A stretch of DNA of 64,000 bases, from contig JAQFWX010000144.1 of assembly GCA_027605045.1 (NCBI GenBank), positions 22,432 through 86,431 on the forward strand, in the 5' to 3' direction. The notes under the pieces are model-generated. The model searched no databases. It was given only the letters and a program-made list of their open reading frames with translations, and was not told the DNA's origin. This DNA comes from Phallus indusiatus (taxonomy: Eukaryota > Basidiomycota > Agaricomycetes > Phallales > Phallaceae). Made by a program: the position numbers and the translations under genes. Numbering within the stretch: position 1 is the first letter of the stretch; each line of letters starts with the position of its first letter. Shown here in pieces: positions 1 through 12,249 of this stretch.

Positions 1-2340
1 AGAAAAGATGACATACTGTGTCGTTAAGATGGCGTGGGCATTGTTTGACAATCCGCGCGAATTTGTGCAGTTTAACAGCTAGTTAACAACCAAAAGATAT
101 CAGATAACATCGTACGAAAAAAGAAACATAACCATACGCACCTTTTATTGAAAAACCAAATGATTTGCCCCACCATGAGCATGTAGTTGTCCACCGTTGT
201 AACAGAGAATCGAGCGGACTATTATCAAAAAAGAAGCAGATAGTTAGACATAACGCTAGAAAGGATAATAAATGGAACACTTACCGGCAACAAACAGGCA
301 ATGGGCCGGGTTAAACCAGTGGCGAAGGAGCATTCAACGTTACGTTAAGTGAAACCTACAGATGAATATAATCCATTATAAAATTAGTACGATGTGGTAT
401 GATGTGAGATCAGAAAGAGAATCTCACAATTAGGCAAGCGTGACTTGAACGACGTGGTAATAACGGTGTATGTTGGATATGATTGAGTTGTCCCCGTTTG
501 TGTAATGCACTTTCTAAACCAAAGATCGTTTATAAGACGAGAAACAAAGAAAGAGAGGGCGACGCACCGGGACAATAAAAAAGAAAGATTAACTAGCTAC
601 TACAGACAACGACCTTTCCTTCTAAAGTAGCAGCTACAAGAGATGGATTGAATTAAAGGATAAGAGGCGACAGGTGGTTCAAGAGCGTACCTATATAATG
701 ATCGTGTCTGCGCCGATTGAACGACATCACGCCTTAGGAGGACCATGGATGAACGAAGATAAATGTAAACTGAGATACGTTTAGATGAGACAGAACTTGA
801 AGTAATGGAAAACTTACACGAAAATAAGGCAGAACTGGTGGGGCCGTCGGGCTTAAGCGATCGGAGAATAGAGGTAATGGATGGAGTTTAAGGAGGAAGG
901 CATCGCCGGTAGACAGGGATAGACTGACAGGAAGACAATGAGAGAAATGAAAATGAGAAAAAGCGAAGGACTTACCATAGGTGATGGAGAAATAAGAAAG
1001 GTCCAACGCTAAACGATAACAAAGACTAATCAATGAAGATGAAGTAAATGGAGATCGAAAGGTAAACAACTTACTTGAGAAGGAAAAAGCAATGGCAATG
1101 GCAATGTCAAATACGGCAGGCAACGGCCGAAACTTTGGTAAAATGAATGGTGAAAAACAGATAATCGAAGAGCAAGATAATAACGTACCAAAGTTGATTG
1201 AAGTGGTGAACGGGTAGGGCGAACATGAGCGATGTAAAAGGAACAGAGATGACCGCTGGTTGGAGTAAGAACAAAAGAAAGGATGATGGTGCGAAGATAA
1301 CATACCACGTTGAAAGGCTGAAAGGAAAAACGCCAGTGCTGGAAGCGTTAGAGTGGGGACTGTGGAAGTTGAAGACTGGGTTAAGAGTAGGCGACGGTAA
1401 CCAGAGGTGTTGAACTGAGTAAAAACAAGCTAAAAACAACGTTAGCTTTGCAACTTCTTTATAAGAGAAAATTGCGCACCGGATTGATAGGGTGAAAGGT
1501 GATGGTAGGAATGGATAAGGGCGATGGTAGGAATGGATGAGGGCGATGGTAGGAATGGATGAGGGCGATGGTAGGAATGGGTGAAAGTGATGTTGGGGGG
1601 GATGGGAATTGCGGTGAAAGAAGTGACGGTGGTGCTGTATCACTAGAAAAACTGATGACGCTTTAAAGAATTAGAGAAAGAACGGAATAAGAGCGTACCT
1701 TGTAATGAGAGACAAAACAGCGTAGCGGGAACAGTTCACCGTGTAATCCATGTGAATCAGCATGAAACTAAATTGAACGGTAAGAGAAATGAAAGAAAGA
1801 AAAGAAGAAACAAACCTTGTTCAGTTAAAACATCGGGGTTGAAGAATCGCTGTACGATGTGTTGGTGGTGATTGGGAAAGGAGAGGGACACGATACGTAC
1901 CTCTAGAGCGATGGCTGGTGAGACGGATTGAAAGAAATATATCTACAGATGGCAGAGAAATTAACGTGAGTTAGAGGACTAGTAATTGATAAAATAAACG
2001 ACGTACTGTTGATGCCATAAAGAACGACCGGTGGCAAGAAATAGATCGACGTTCTTTGAAAAGAAAGACCTATTATGAAGGAAAACATTAGTGAGAACGA
2101 TCAAATAGGAAAATCAAGGCTTACCATTGGTTAAATGAGCGTGGAGAGCCGTCGACGACGGCAGTGAGAACGAGGAGAAATGGTGGCTTGAAGTCGCAAG
2201 CCAATAGGGAATGTCGTCACATAAGTGACAATGTGACATTCGTTCGAAGGATTCGGAACTTTCCGGACAAGTGTTGGCGTCAGCGTCATCCAAAGAACGG
2301 TTAATGAATCCATCAGCTTCCGGTACTATTTTTACCGGGC
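1..2340. other. Gene-less purine-rich DNA
   Basis: I see no convincing gene here. The plus strand is strongly A/G-rich, so the minus strand gives long but low-complexity Phe/Ser/Leu/His-rich open frames that resemble no protein family. Words like CTTACC or CGTACC (GGTAAG or GGTACG on the minus strand) recur roughly every 100-400 bases, for example near 281, 688, 972, 1695, 1898 and 2118, but no exon chain with coding character could be built. It is probably degenerate repeat or heterochromatic DNA next to the minisatellite further right. Confidence 0.5.
1501..1590. repeat. 22-bp tandem repeat, about four copies
   Basis: Units starting at 1501, 1523, 1545 and 1567 repeat the 22-base word GATGGTAGGAATGGATRAGG plus GC with few changes; the last copy decays after about 1590. 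It lies in the purine-rich gene-less region and shows no coding role. Confidence 0.85.
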
Positions 2341-3060
2341 TGATAACGTTAAAAATAAATTGAATCTAAATGAGATTAGATTAGATAAAAATTAATAAAA
2401 AATATGGAGTACTGAACTCGGTTTCAACAGAGATAAGATAATAGGGAATGCTGGTAAATTCAAAGTCCGACAAAGTGTCATCCAGAATGACGGCGAGCCA
2501 TCCATCGACTTCCCGGGTTATTTTTATGGGGGCGATAACCTTATTAATAACTGACAAGTATATAAATACTAAATAATAAATAATAAATAGTTTTTTAATA
2601 GTGAGAAGCCGGGTAAAACCGAAATATGACGAAAGGACGACTTACCAACATTGAAACTCAGACGGGTCACGTGACTTGATAACGTCTATGAGAAACTTGA
2701 GGGTAGGTATTCGAGAACTTGTGATTTCGATGGTTTCGAACGTAATGTTTTGTATTATATTAGTATAGTTGTAATAGACTGGAAGTATTTTGTAGTAAAT
2801 AATAAGGATAAATGGCAAGGATTGCTTTAATAAACTTCAAGTAAATGTTCTGTAATTCGAATAAGTGGAGTAAAATACTTTAAGCAAATATCTGGTAATC
2901 AAGGTAAACATGCCATATTTCGAAGTAAACGTAACATGAATTTGAGGGAATGGTAATGATTTCAAAGTAAATAGGACAGGATTGGAAGAAAAGGGAAATG
3001 ATTTTGAAGTAAGGTGTCATAATAAAGGGTAGGTGATTATTACTGACTTTGTTGATTATT
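2341..3060. other. AT-rich gene-less stretch with degenerate repeats
   Basis: No gene is seen. Two diverged copies of a roughly 55-base segment occur at about 2304-2358 and 2492-2549, both containing CCATC..CTTCC..GG and TATTTTTA followed by GATAAC.TTA. From about 2830 to 3010 there are loose repeats around the word AAGTAAA. It grades directly into the minisatellite. Confidence 0.4.
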
Positions 3061-4560
3061 TTAATTCGAGAGTTGATTAATTGAATAACGGGTTGATTAA
3101 TTTGAATAATGGGTTAATTCGAGTTGAGTAATTTAAAAACGGGTTGATTAATTTGAATAGCAAGTTGATTAATTTGAAAATCGAGTTGATTAATTTGATT
3201 AGGGTGTTGATTAATTTGAAAAAACGAGTTGATTAACTGAATAACGGGTTGATTAATGTGAATAACAAGTTGATTCGAGTTGATTAATTTGAATAGCGGG
3301 TTGATTAATTGAATAATGAGTTGATTAATTTGATTGACGAGTTGATTCGAGGTGATTAATTTGAAAAACGAGTTGGTTAATTTGATTAGCGGGTTGATTA
3401 ATTTGAATAACGAGTGTTAGGGCTACTCAGCTCACACTAGAGGGAGGGGATCCTAAGTAATGTATTGGAAGATAACTACACTACTCACCTAGAGGGAGGG
3501 GATCCTAAGAGAACAAGCTTAGGGACCCTCACTCTAGGTACAGCTACTATATACATAAAACGACGACGCGGCGTGCGGCCCTGACACAGCTAAGTGCCAG
3601 ACGCCCAAGCCGAACCTAAGCGACGTGATGTCACGGGCATCACGCCGGGTACGAGCGCGCGACGCGCGCGAGTAGAGAAAGTGAAATAGAGACCGAACAA
3701 GGAAACGGAAGGTGAAAGTAAAATACGGAAATGATAAATAGAATAGAAATAGAGTAATGCCGATGATAATAAATAGGAAAATGAGAGACGGCGGTAGCGT
3801 ACCCTAACAACGAGTTGATTAATTAAATAACGGGTTGATTAATTTGAATAACAAGTTGATTCGAGTTGATTAATTTGAAAAACAAGTTGGTTAATTTGAT
3901 TAGTGAGTTGATTAATTTGAATAGCGGGTTGATTAATTGGATAACGGGTTGACTAATTTGATTAGCGAGTTGATTAATTTGAAAAACGAGTTGATTAATT
4001 TGAGAAATGAGTTGATTAATTGAATAATGAGTTGATTAATTTGAATAGCGAGTTGATTAATTTGATTAGCGAGTTGATTAATTGAATAGCAGGTTGATTA
4101 ATTGGATAACGGATTGATTAATTTGAATAACAAGTTGATTCGAGTTGATTGATTTGAAAAACAAGTTGGTTAATTTGATTAGCGAGTTGATTAATTTGAT
4201 TGACGAGTTGATTAAATAGAATAACGGGTTGATTGGAGTTGAGTAATTTGAAAAAGCGAGTTGGTTAATTTGATTAGTGAGTTGATTAATTTGAAAAACG
4301 AGTTGATTAATTTGAATAGCGGGTTGATTAATTTGATTGACGTGTTGATTAATTGGATAACAGGTTGATTAATTTGAAAAACGAGTTGATTAATTTGAAA
4401 AATGAGTTGATTAATTTAAATAGTGAGTTGATTAATTTGATTAGTGAGTTGATTAATTTGAATAACGAGTTGATTAATTTGAATGATGAGTTGATTAATA
4501 TAAATAGTGAGTTGATTATAATTGGAAGTGAGTTGATTATGATTGGAAGTGATATTGTTT
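3061..4560. repeat. 21-bp minisatellite (GAGTTGATTAATTTGAATARC type)
   Basis: More than fifty imperfect copies of a 20-21 base unit with the core GTTGATTAATTTGA cover this stretch, interrupted once by the solo LTR at 3415-3809. Length variants of 20 bases (GAGTTGATTAATTGAATAAC) alternate with 21-base units, so no reading frame stays open through the whole array. The distal 250 bases consist mainly of 21-base units and therefore read as leucine heptads (E-L-I-N-L-N-x) in an 83-residue open frame at 4353-4604. I treat that frame as a by-product of the repeat length, not as a gene. Confidence 0.9.
3415..3809. mobile_element. Solo LTR, family A, with 5-bp target duplication
   Basis: The 395-base element starts TGTTAGGGCTAC and ends GTACCCTAACA, so it has the TG...CA ends and short inverted termini of an LTR. 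It is flanked by the perfect 5-bp direct repeat ACGAG at 3410-3414 and 3810-3814. Related copies lie at 8994-9277 (truncated), 12250-12649 and, partly inverted, 22571-22853. It encodes nothing recognisable. The duplication shows integration of an LTR retroelement into the minisatellite, followed by LTR-LTR recombination. Confidence 0.9.
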
Positions 4561-4708
4561 TGCATGTTATACAAAAACTTTTTATAGATAAGAAAATTTC
4601 TTAATCTCTTTTAATAAAAATTACAATGCAAAACCGATATTAAAAAAAATATAAAAACCTCGGCGTTCCCACGCCGAGCATTAATCAAGAGTTGATTAAC
4701 AAAAGCAT
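4561..4708. other. AT-rich spacer with two adjacent hairpins
   Basis: No gene. Two back-to-back inverted repeats are visible: CTCGGCG/CGCCGAG (4659-4665 with 4672-4678, 6-base loop) and TTAATCAA/TTGATTAA (4681-4688 with 4692-4699, 3-base loop). No function can be assigned. Confidence 0.5.
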
Positions 4709-4860
4709 ATACATAGAGACCCTAGACCCAGCCCGACCCGAAATTGTTGGTGACGCACCGTGAGGGCGCAACTCAAGAGTAAGTTGAAGCCGACCAACAT
4801 CCGACCTACGTCCGATCCTGTCCGAGCCTCGCTTAGTCATCCCGACCCCGGCGCGTAACA
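4709..4860 (-). mobile_element. Inverted 5'-end fragment of LTR family B
   Basis: This stretch is the reverse complement of the first 150 or so bases of the complete family B LTR at 6612-7237, ending at 4860 with GGCGCGTAACA, the complement of that LTR's TGTTACGCGCC start. The other end is truncated. It abuts the 3' end of the BED-like pseudogene on its right. Confidence 0.85.
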
Positions 4861-4901
4861 TGCGTAAGGAAGAGTTTCCGCCTTTATACCACGTTTGCTT
4901 T

Positions 4902-5571
4902 TCATGTGGTTTTTCCCTGAAAACATGTTAGGAAGTGGTTTCGGCTTTGCAAATGGACGTACATGCAGATCAAGCAGATGGATCCTTTGACTAGCTGGCC
5001 ATCCAGCATCCGATTATCTGGCTTGAAAATAAGCCGGATGTCCGCACTTTGATCACTTTTGGAGCGGGTCACCTTATCATTATCATGAAGGTTAGTATGT
5101 ATATCAACTACATTGGAAAAAGGAGCACTTACTTGACGATCCGCTTCGGCTAGACTTTCTAGGTGATCCAATGTTGATTGGACACTTCCTTCCTCATCTG
5201 AAGAAGAGTGTAGCTCATGCTCCAGGGCCGTTACAGGAGTTTTCGACTTTTTCTGACGTTTATTTTTGCGAGGGTTCACATTTTTGGACCTGGCTTTGCT
5301 TGCCACCTTTCGTTCTGTAGAGTTAACTTTAGTAGTTGCAATCGTCCGGGCCCTGGTCCTTTGCGCGACAGAGCCCAAGCTGTCGGCTTGAGTCTACAAA
5401 TCATGGTGAGTTTGAAATAATATATCAAGTGTTTGTTAAACTCACCAAAACTTTCTGAGATGCATTGGCTTCGTCAGATGGAGAGTTAAGCCATTCGATG
5501 TTCGCGGTGTCCATTAGTTGGCCATCCTCCCCCACAGCGCAACCTCGGTCTGGGGTGTGAGGTTCTGACAT
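4902..5571 (-). pseudogene. Fragment of transposon-associated BED/zinc-finger-like protein
   Basis: Reading leftwards from an ATG at 5571, an acidic N-terminus is followed by a GTGAGT...GTAG intron (about 5400-5450), a basic segment rich in Arg/Lys/Ser with nuclear-localisation character, an acidic SSSDEEG stretch, a second GTAAGT intron and an exon reading ADIRLIFKPDNR...GSICLICMYVH. A CxxC pair after an IFKPD-type motif resembles the N-terminal BED-like finger region of transposon proteins in Agaricomycetes. The reading is lost where the family B LTR fragment begins, so the rest of the protein is missing. Family assignment is by resemblance only; it could be the head of a hAT or related element. 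Confidence 0.4.
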
Positions 5572-6163
5572 GATTTTCAGCAGCACGATGCTCAAGACAA
5601 GATGAAGGCGAGAGGAAACGAGATCAAAAATCAAGATGAGATGAGAAAAGACGTAGAACACTAAGGGTGGCGGCAATGGTAAGTTATGAATTTAGAATAC
5701 CCGCTTTTATAAAAACATACTGATTTTGTCTTGAGCATTATCCCACGTGAAAACACCAAGTTCCCGAGGAGAAAGTGTAGAGCATGTTAGCGACATGCTG
5801 AGACTAATTCCGCTGCCGTCGTGGCAGAGACTAACAGACGACGGTTTGAGTTGGAAAGCTGAGTAATCACCATTGGCCAATGGGGACGCTCGGCAAAAAA
5901 GGCCCATTTGGTCCCATTCAAACCTCCCTGAAGACCAAATAAACCCTTAAAACTAGCCCAGCAACAGTGGCAACCCGATGTACGGAGAAAAAAAAACCTG
6001 TTTGATCCAAAAAAAAGTCCTACACCCGAGTTATATGCTGAAAAAAAAAACTGATCAAAGTCGATTGATATATAAAAATGTCTCACACCGGAGTTGTATG
6101 CTGGCCATTTAGAGAAAAGGTCCCAAAATGTCGGATGAGAAGTGCCCAAAAGGTCTTAATATA
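5572..6163. other. Spacer without recognisable gene
   Basis: No gene is supported. Two diverged copies of a short motif (CACCCGAGTTATATGCTG and CACCGGAGTTGTATGCTG) lie at about 6014-6033 and 6085-6104, each following an A-rich run. Confidence 0.4.
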
Positions 6164-6187
6164 TAGTGTTGGATTTGATAGATTCAA
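6164..6187. repeat. 24-bp direct repeat, left copy
   Basis: TAGTGTTGGATTTGATA followed by GATTCAA. The partner copy at 7408-7431 differs at two positions. The pair brackets the whole Cdc48-like pseudogene including its inserted LTR. Confidence 0.75.
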
Positions 6188-6224
6188 CGCATGATCACCT
6201 GCACCTCCTCCGTCACCAGCGGGT

Positions 6225-7406
<1,182 letters not shown>

Positions 7407-7407
7407 T

Positions 7408-7431
7408 TAGTGTTGGATTTGATAAGTTCAA
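7408..7431. repeat. 24-bp direct repeat, right copy
   Basis: Matches 6164-6187 at 22 of 24 positions. It lies just upstream (minus-strand sense) of the Cdc48-like fragment. Confidence 0.75.
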
Positions 7432-7860
7432 AGACGTACTAATATAATTGGCTCTCGATCTTCGGCAGACACACCCTCCAATCGGACATTGCCATCTGTG
7501 ACCATATCGTGACATTGAACACTTCATACTTCTTTTCCGACCACTCACCTAATTCTTAACGAGCTCCCTTTTCTTCTGTCGGTGACTATGCAATGGGTGG
7601 CCCACGCGCTAGCAATGATGAAGAATGACGCCAGCGGCGTCTAGAGACCAAAAGAAGATCATATCGCCGGTGAGTACTTGATTACAATTGCCCATTAGAA
7701 TGTAGTCTTGACGTGGGCTGTAGCGGTCTCACCAGAAAACGACAAATAGCTGCTGTAACCAACGTACAGGACCTTCAGGAGTAAGTCCTTTGTTTACCTG
7801 ATTGAAATGGTACTTGACACTTACTCCTCATCTCAGGGAGTCTGAAGTTATCACGGGATT
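7432..7860. other. Spacer without recognisable gene
   Basis: I see no coding region, RNA gene or element boundary in this stretch. Confidence 0.4.
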
Positions 7861-8658
7861 ATGGGACATGGAGGAAATCGTCACACAGTAAGTCGCTCTT
7901 TATTAGAAATTATAAGTTATTATGGCCGTATAACGATCCGTAGTTCCAATCCCGACCCACATGCGGAAACAGTCAGATCGCTCCCCCTCGTCAAGTCTTT
8001 TTTTTCCCTCATCAGTACTTCACGTGGATCCCCGCCACCATCTTCACCTTCCCCTTCAGACGATGACACCAACAACACCGATGATGCCAACGACGCCAAC
8101 AACAGCTCAGATTACCAACTTTCAGATGACAGGAGATCAACGTCTTCATCTTCGTCCACCACTATGTCAGATACCGAGCCTGAGAAACCCGAACCACTGC
8201 TACTGCCTGCCACCTGGGAATACGAGACAATTCAAGACGGAGATGCCTTTATTGAACGGCTGCACACGTACTATGATGAGATCGATGGATTACTCGAGAT
8301 GGATACGGGACCATTGGGTTGGGTGCTGAAAGGTAAAGAGGCTGAAGTCGCCAACGCATGGAGTGCCGTGGAGGTTCGCAAGGTCATAGCATGCCAAGTT
8401 GCCACGTTAGAGCACATGCTTCACAAGGTCGGGGTACAGGGGTGGGATAAAATCGTGGCGCAAATGGCTACGACACTGAGCGCAGATTATCAGGGTACAT
8501 TTACCCTTGCAAACGTACATCAGCGGCAGGTACAGTCACTGAGGGCCGGGTTGAATTCAGGGGATTTGGAACATCACCTGCTGGCCTTCAAGGAGTGGTG
8601 GGTCGCTGCGTTACCTGAATTACATGTGCATAGAGTAAAGAAAGACCGCTTTGTATAA
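7861..8658 (+). CDS. Hypothetical acidic protein, 265 residues
   Basis: An uninterrupted open frame of 265 codons. Residues 40-110 are rich in Ser, Asp, Asn and Thr and look disordered. The remaining part, from about residue 118 (LLLPATWEYETIQDGDAF), has ordinary globular composition with several Trp and amphipathic stretches, for example QVATLEHMLHKVG and LLAFKEWWVAALPELHVH. An alternative start is the Met near residue 100 (MSDTEPEKPEP). I do not recognise the family. It lies between a Cdc48-like pseudogene and a hAT-like terminus, so it may be cargo of, or a leftover from, a transposon. Its intactness in a decayed neighbourhood favours a real or recent gene. Confidence 0.45.
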   Translation: MGHGGNRHTVSRSLLEIISYYGRITIRSSNPDPHAETVRSLPLVKSFFSLISTSRGSPPPSSPSPSDDDTNNTDDANDANNSSDYQLSDDRRSTSSSSSTTMSDTEPEKPEPLLLPATWEYETIQDGDAFIERLHTYYDEIDGLLEMDTGPLGWVLKGKEAEVANAWSAVEVRKVIACQVATLEHMLHKVGVQGWDKIVAQMATTLSADYQGTFTLANVHQRQVQSLRAGLNSGDLEHHLLAFKEWWVAALPELHVHRVKKDRFV

Positions 8659-8689
8659 TGTATACTATTAAATTTGCTATAACAATTCC

Positions 8690-8991
8690 ACTCGAGCCTG
8701 TTCGCATGATGTGCCATCATTCTCAAATGATCAATTGAAACATGTATTTTGAACCGGTTCGAATTCATATTGAACAATTTGAACCTGTTCGAACCGGTTT
8801 GTGTGATGTACTGTACATGACGGTTCGAACCGGTTCAAATTGTGAACCGAACCGACATAAACCGAACCAGACCAGAACCGGTTACATCAGTTCTTTGGTT
8901 CATTGAGATGTTGTGAACTGGACCGGTGGTCCGGTTTTCGGTTCGCCAAAAAAGGTGAAAAAACCGGACCGAACCGGACCGCGGCCACACT
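8690..8991. mobile_element. Terminal region of a hAT-like element (GAACCGGTTC-rich)
   Basis: The palindromic word GAACCGGTTC and near copies (GAACCGG, CCGGTTC, GGTTCGAACC) occur about ten times. The stretch ends in AAACCGGACCGAACCGGACC then GCGGCCACACTA. Dense subterminal motifs and an outer CACTA/TAGTG-like end are usual for hAT elements. The outer end at about 8991 abuts directly the truncated LTR family A copy, as if this element had inserted into that LTR. The opposite end was not found. Confidence 0.5.
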
Positions 8992-8993
8992 AA

Positions 8994-9277
8994 CCCTCAC
9001 TCTAGGTACAGCTACTATATACATAAAACGATGACGCGGCATGCGGCCCTGACACAGCTAAGTGCCAGGCGCCCAAGCCGAACCTAAGCGACATGATGTC
9101 ACGGGCATCACGCCGGGTACGAGCGCGCGACGCGCGCAAGTAGAGAAAGTGAAACAGAGACAGAACAAGGAAACGGAGAGTGAAAGTAAAACATGGAAAT
9201 GATAAATAAAATAGAAACAAAATGATGCTGATGATAATAAATAAGAAAATGAGAGACGGTGGTAGCATACCCTGACA
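8994..9277. mobile_element. Truncated LTR, family A
   Basis: The sequence from CCCTCACTCTAGGTACAGC to GCATACCCTGACA matches the last 280 or so bases of the solo LTR at 3415-3809. The first 110 or so bases are missing, replaced by the hAT-like terminus on the left. Confidence 0.85.
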
Positions 9278-9552
9278 TTTGCCACCATCTATGGCACTTT
9301 CAAGAGTCATGTCATGCAGCAAGGAGACTGCAATAAGGATGCACACGATTCCGGATCCTTGAGCAGGTCACACCGGTTCGATCCGTGAAAATACCCATAA
9401 AGATTTGGATCCGCGGCTCCAGATCCTGGCACTTATTTGACCTGCCGGATCCAGGTTCGGGTTTGAGTTTGTTTTTAAAAATCACAGATCCACACGGATC
9501 CAACTACTATTTTCAATATCTTTGTAAATACATTTTCAACTCTAATTTAGTA
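9278..9552. other. GGATCC-rich subterminal region of the hAT element
   Basis: The words CGGATCC, AGATCC and GGATCCGCGG recur at about 9350-9505, downstream (minus-strand sense) of the transposase stop codon. The same kind of motif cluster lies at 14100-14265. This pattern is consistent with subterminal transposase-binding repeats of the element that encodes the transposase. Exact termini and target duplication were not identified. Confidence 0.4.
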
Positions 9553-12225
9553 CTAGTCAGCTTCGTCTTCATCAGTGTGTTCATTGTCGTTTAGCTCTGC
9601 ATCCAGCCCATTTGTTTCCTGATCATCAACTCCTTCGGACGCTCGACTGCCACCATTATTTGGCCTGGCTTGCTTGGAACCAAAGGTCTTGATCAAGGAT
9701 TGAGAAGGTATCAAGTAGCTCTGGTTGAACCATGAGCTTATAACAGTCGACGCATGCATACTTTCATCTGACATGTTATGCCGCATCCTGGAAACAGTCA
9801 AGCGGCCGCGTGAGAAGGCATGCTCAACATCTGTTGACACAGCTTAAAAGGCACGTAAGAAACTGAACAAACAAACATGAAAACAACTCACCCGGGCACG
9901 TCAAAAAGTGTAGAGCCATTCGAGCAAGCGGATCTCCGGTTTGCTCAAGTGCATACCAATAAGTGATGGGACAAGAAACTGTCGCAATAGGAGGACTGGA
10001 TATGTATAACTCGAATGCATCAGCATCGTCATTGTTATCCATATCCATGTCAGTGAAATAGGAGGCCTAAATTACATGAGAAAATGCATGCCACTCGAAG
10101 ACAAACGACATGAAACAGAGACTTACTTGAGATTCAGTGAGATCAACGTCAGCTTGGCTATGTGTATTTGTGTTCTCTGGTTTGTAGTTTTTGACCCATT
10201 CACTGCGCGCAATATCAATTGCCATCTGAATCCATGATTCCGGCCATTTCGCACTATGGAAGTATGTTGTCTTGCGCCTGGGATGCATAACTGATGGGAG
10301 TTCAGTTTATGCATCAATCACAGAACCTTAAACCTACTCATTGCGATCCTATAGATGACTGAATCATCTGTCAAGCCATAGTATTTGTTCATCATAGTCC
10401 AGCCGCGCTTGCTTGCAATGCGCACAGCTGAGTGCAGCATTTGGTTTTTCGACCATTTTTCCATTGCGTCCATGAGTTGATCAATGTACGGGATAACCAA
10501 GTGTATCAACGGGTAGGCTGTGTTGGAATCCCAGGCACGATGGTGTAGCGGACGCACAAAGGTGTAGTCTATAAGCACTGTGACTAGCTACTATATACAG
10601 GAGGAGTAACTCATATTCCAACAGGCTGAACGAGAAATGATTTCCGTTACGACTATAAATCGCTATTGAATGTTACATAGTTAGTAACTAATGTGAATAA
10701 GGGTGACTAAACTTACATCTAAGAGCGGTAGAAGTTCTTCTAATATACGCCATTCATCTTCATCCAACGAGAACCTGCGAAGGTGGGTGCTCTTAACCCG
10801 ATTGTGGACAGACAGATCTACTAAGGAGTTTAACGCTGATCGTAGCTTCAGTGCGCTTTTGATGGTCATCGTAAGCGAGTTCCACCTAGTAGCAACTGGT
10901 CGCACTAGGACATGGTACTCGATTGGCGGTTCAGACCGATGACACTCTTGCTCTAAGGATTCGCGGATGGTAGGAGAATGAAAGATGGCTTTGGCCAATC
11001 CTTTGAGCTAAAGGTCGTAGTAAGATCATAGGTGTATATATTAGTGCCTCAGAACATACCTTTTCGACGGTAATTTGCCCTTGGCGAACTTCATCAGTAT
11101 AATCATTGTCTTCGTCTTCACCCAGAGCTTCTATGGCTTCTTCATCGGCTGCCGCTTGACCGTCATTTTCATCCTCGCGTCGGGCCTGGTTGTCTTCTTC
11201 ATTGTCTTCATTCCCAATATCCTCCAGAGCGGAACGCAACTCGGCATCTTCATATATTTCCACTCCTGCTGCATTGCGTTTCTTTTTTGCCGTAAAAATA
11301 GATAATATAGCCTATGAATAATAATCAGAATGATAATAAGAATGAGCCTGTTACATACCTTCACAACCAAATTGAGCACATGCACGAAACAGCGCACGCG
11401 ACAGGGGGCCCCACCCCAGTTCTCAATCTTCTCTTGTAATGCTTCAATCAGAGTGTCATTGTTGCTGGTGTTGTCGCATACGATACCAAGAACCTAAACA
11501 ATAAACAACAAAAAGAGATAGAGACATACTTTGGTATCGAGATTGAAGTCTTGCAAGCATTCATATAACCGCTCCACTAGATATTTTCCTGTGTGCGCGC
11601 GAGTAAGCTTAACGAAGTCAAGAATGATGGTCTTCATTTGTCCTTCGTGCTGGTAATGAACCGTCATGCCGAGAAAGGAGTAAACATTCGGAGAGGTCCA
11701 CCCGTCGATGCCAATATGGACCTTGCCTGTGTAATTCTAGACATAACATTTGCGATGTAAAGACAATAAACTTCAATATAATATAACATACCTGAAAATA
11801 GCGTCGAACTTCATCTCGACATGTATCAAACATCTCTAAAACATCCCTTGATACTGTCATGCGTCCGTGCACAGTTGCACGACAGTCGAACATCTGGAAG
11901 ATTTCGACGAGCTCCTCGTCCTCAATGATGGAGTATGGCCTGAAATTCCTCGAGACCCACTTCGCGATAAGGTAGCGAAATTGACCGACAGTAAAGGAGG
12001 AGCCTCGGGCGAAAGTTCCAAGTTTGTCAGTCATCGCGTTTTCCTGCGGATCGCAAGCCTTTGCATGCTGGCTCAAGTTCGAGGTACTGTCCTCTATGCA
12101 TTCGCGTCGCACAGCAATAGATGGATGCCTTTTTCTGTAGATAAGAACATGACCAAAATCAGGTAGGAAAAAACTTACTTCGTGCAGCGAAATACATAGT
12201 AGACGCGCTCCGAACCATCTCGCAT
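9553..12225 (-). CDS. hAT-family transposase with BED finger, multi-exon
   Basis: Read leftwards from an ATG at 12225, the first exon gives DGSERVYYVFRCT. A GTAAGT...CTACAG intron (about 12180-12133) joins it to an exon containing DSTSNLSQHAKAC, together a BED-type zinc finger. Later exons give HIGIDGWTSPNVYSFLGM (first catalytic Asp region), GIVCDNTSNND, RCFVHVLNLVVK and RPVATRWNS, all typical of the hAT RNase H-like core. Near the end FELYISSPPIA and STDVEHAFSRGRLTVSRMRHN represent the C-terminal hAT dimerisation domain. Introns of about 45-60 bases separate at least eight exons. The first two finger cysteines are not seen, because family A LTR sequence begins 24 bases upstream of the ATG, so the 5' end is probably lost. 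I found no certain internal stop or frameshift, but the splice model was not verified throughout. Confidence 0.8.
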
Positions 12226-12249
12226 TTTTTGGGGGGATATGTTGGGGGG

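Noticed and set aside
734..1643. Long minus-strand open frames of up to 189 codons
   Set aside because: They are Phe/Ser/Leu/His-rich because the plus strand is purine-rich; overlapping frames look equally open and none resembles a protein family or has a consistent splice pattern.
3061..4560. CRISPR-like array
   Set aside because: The units are contiguous 20-21 base tandem copies with no unique spacers, and the organism is a eukaryote.
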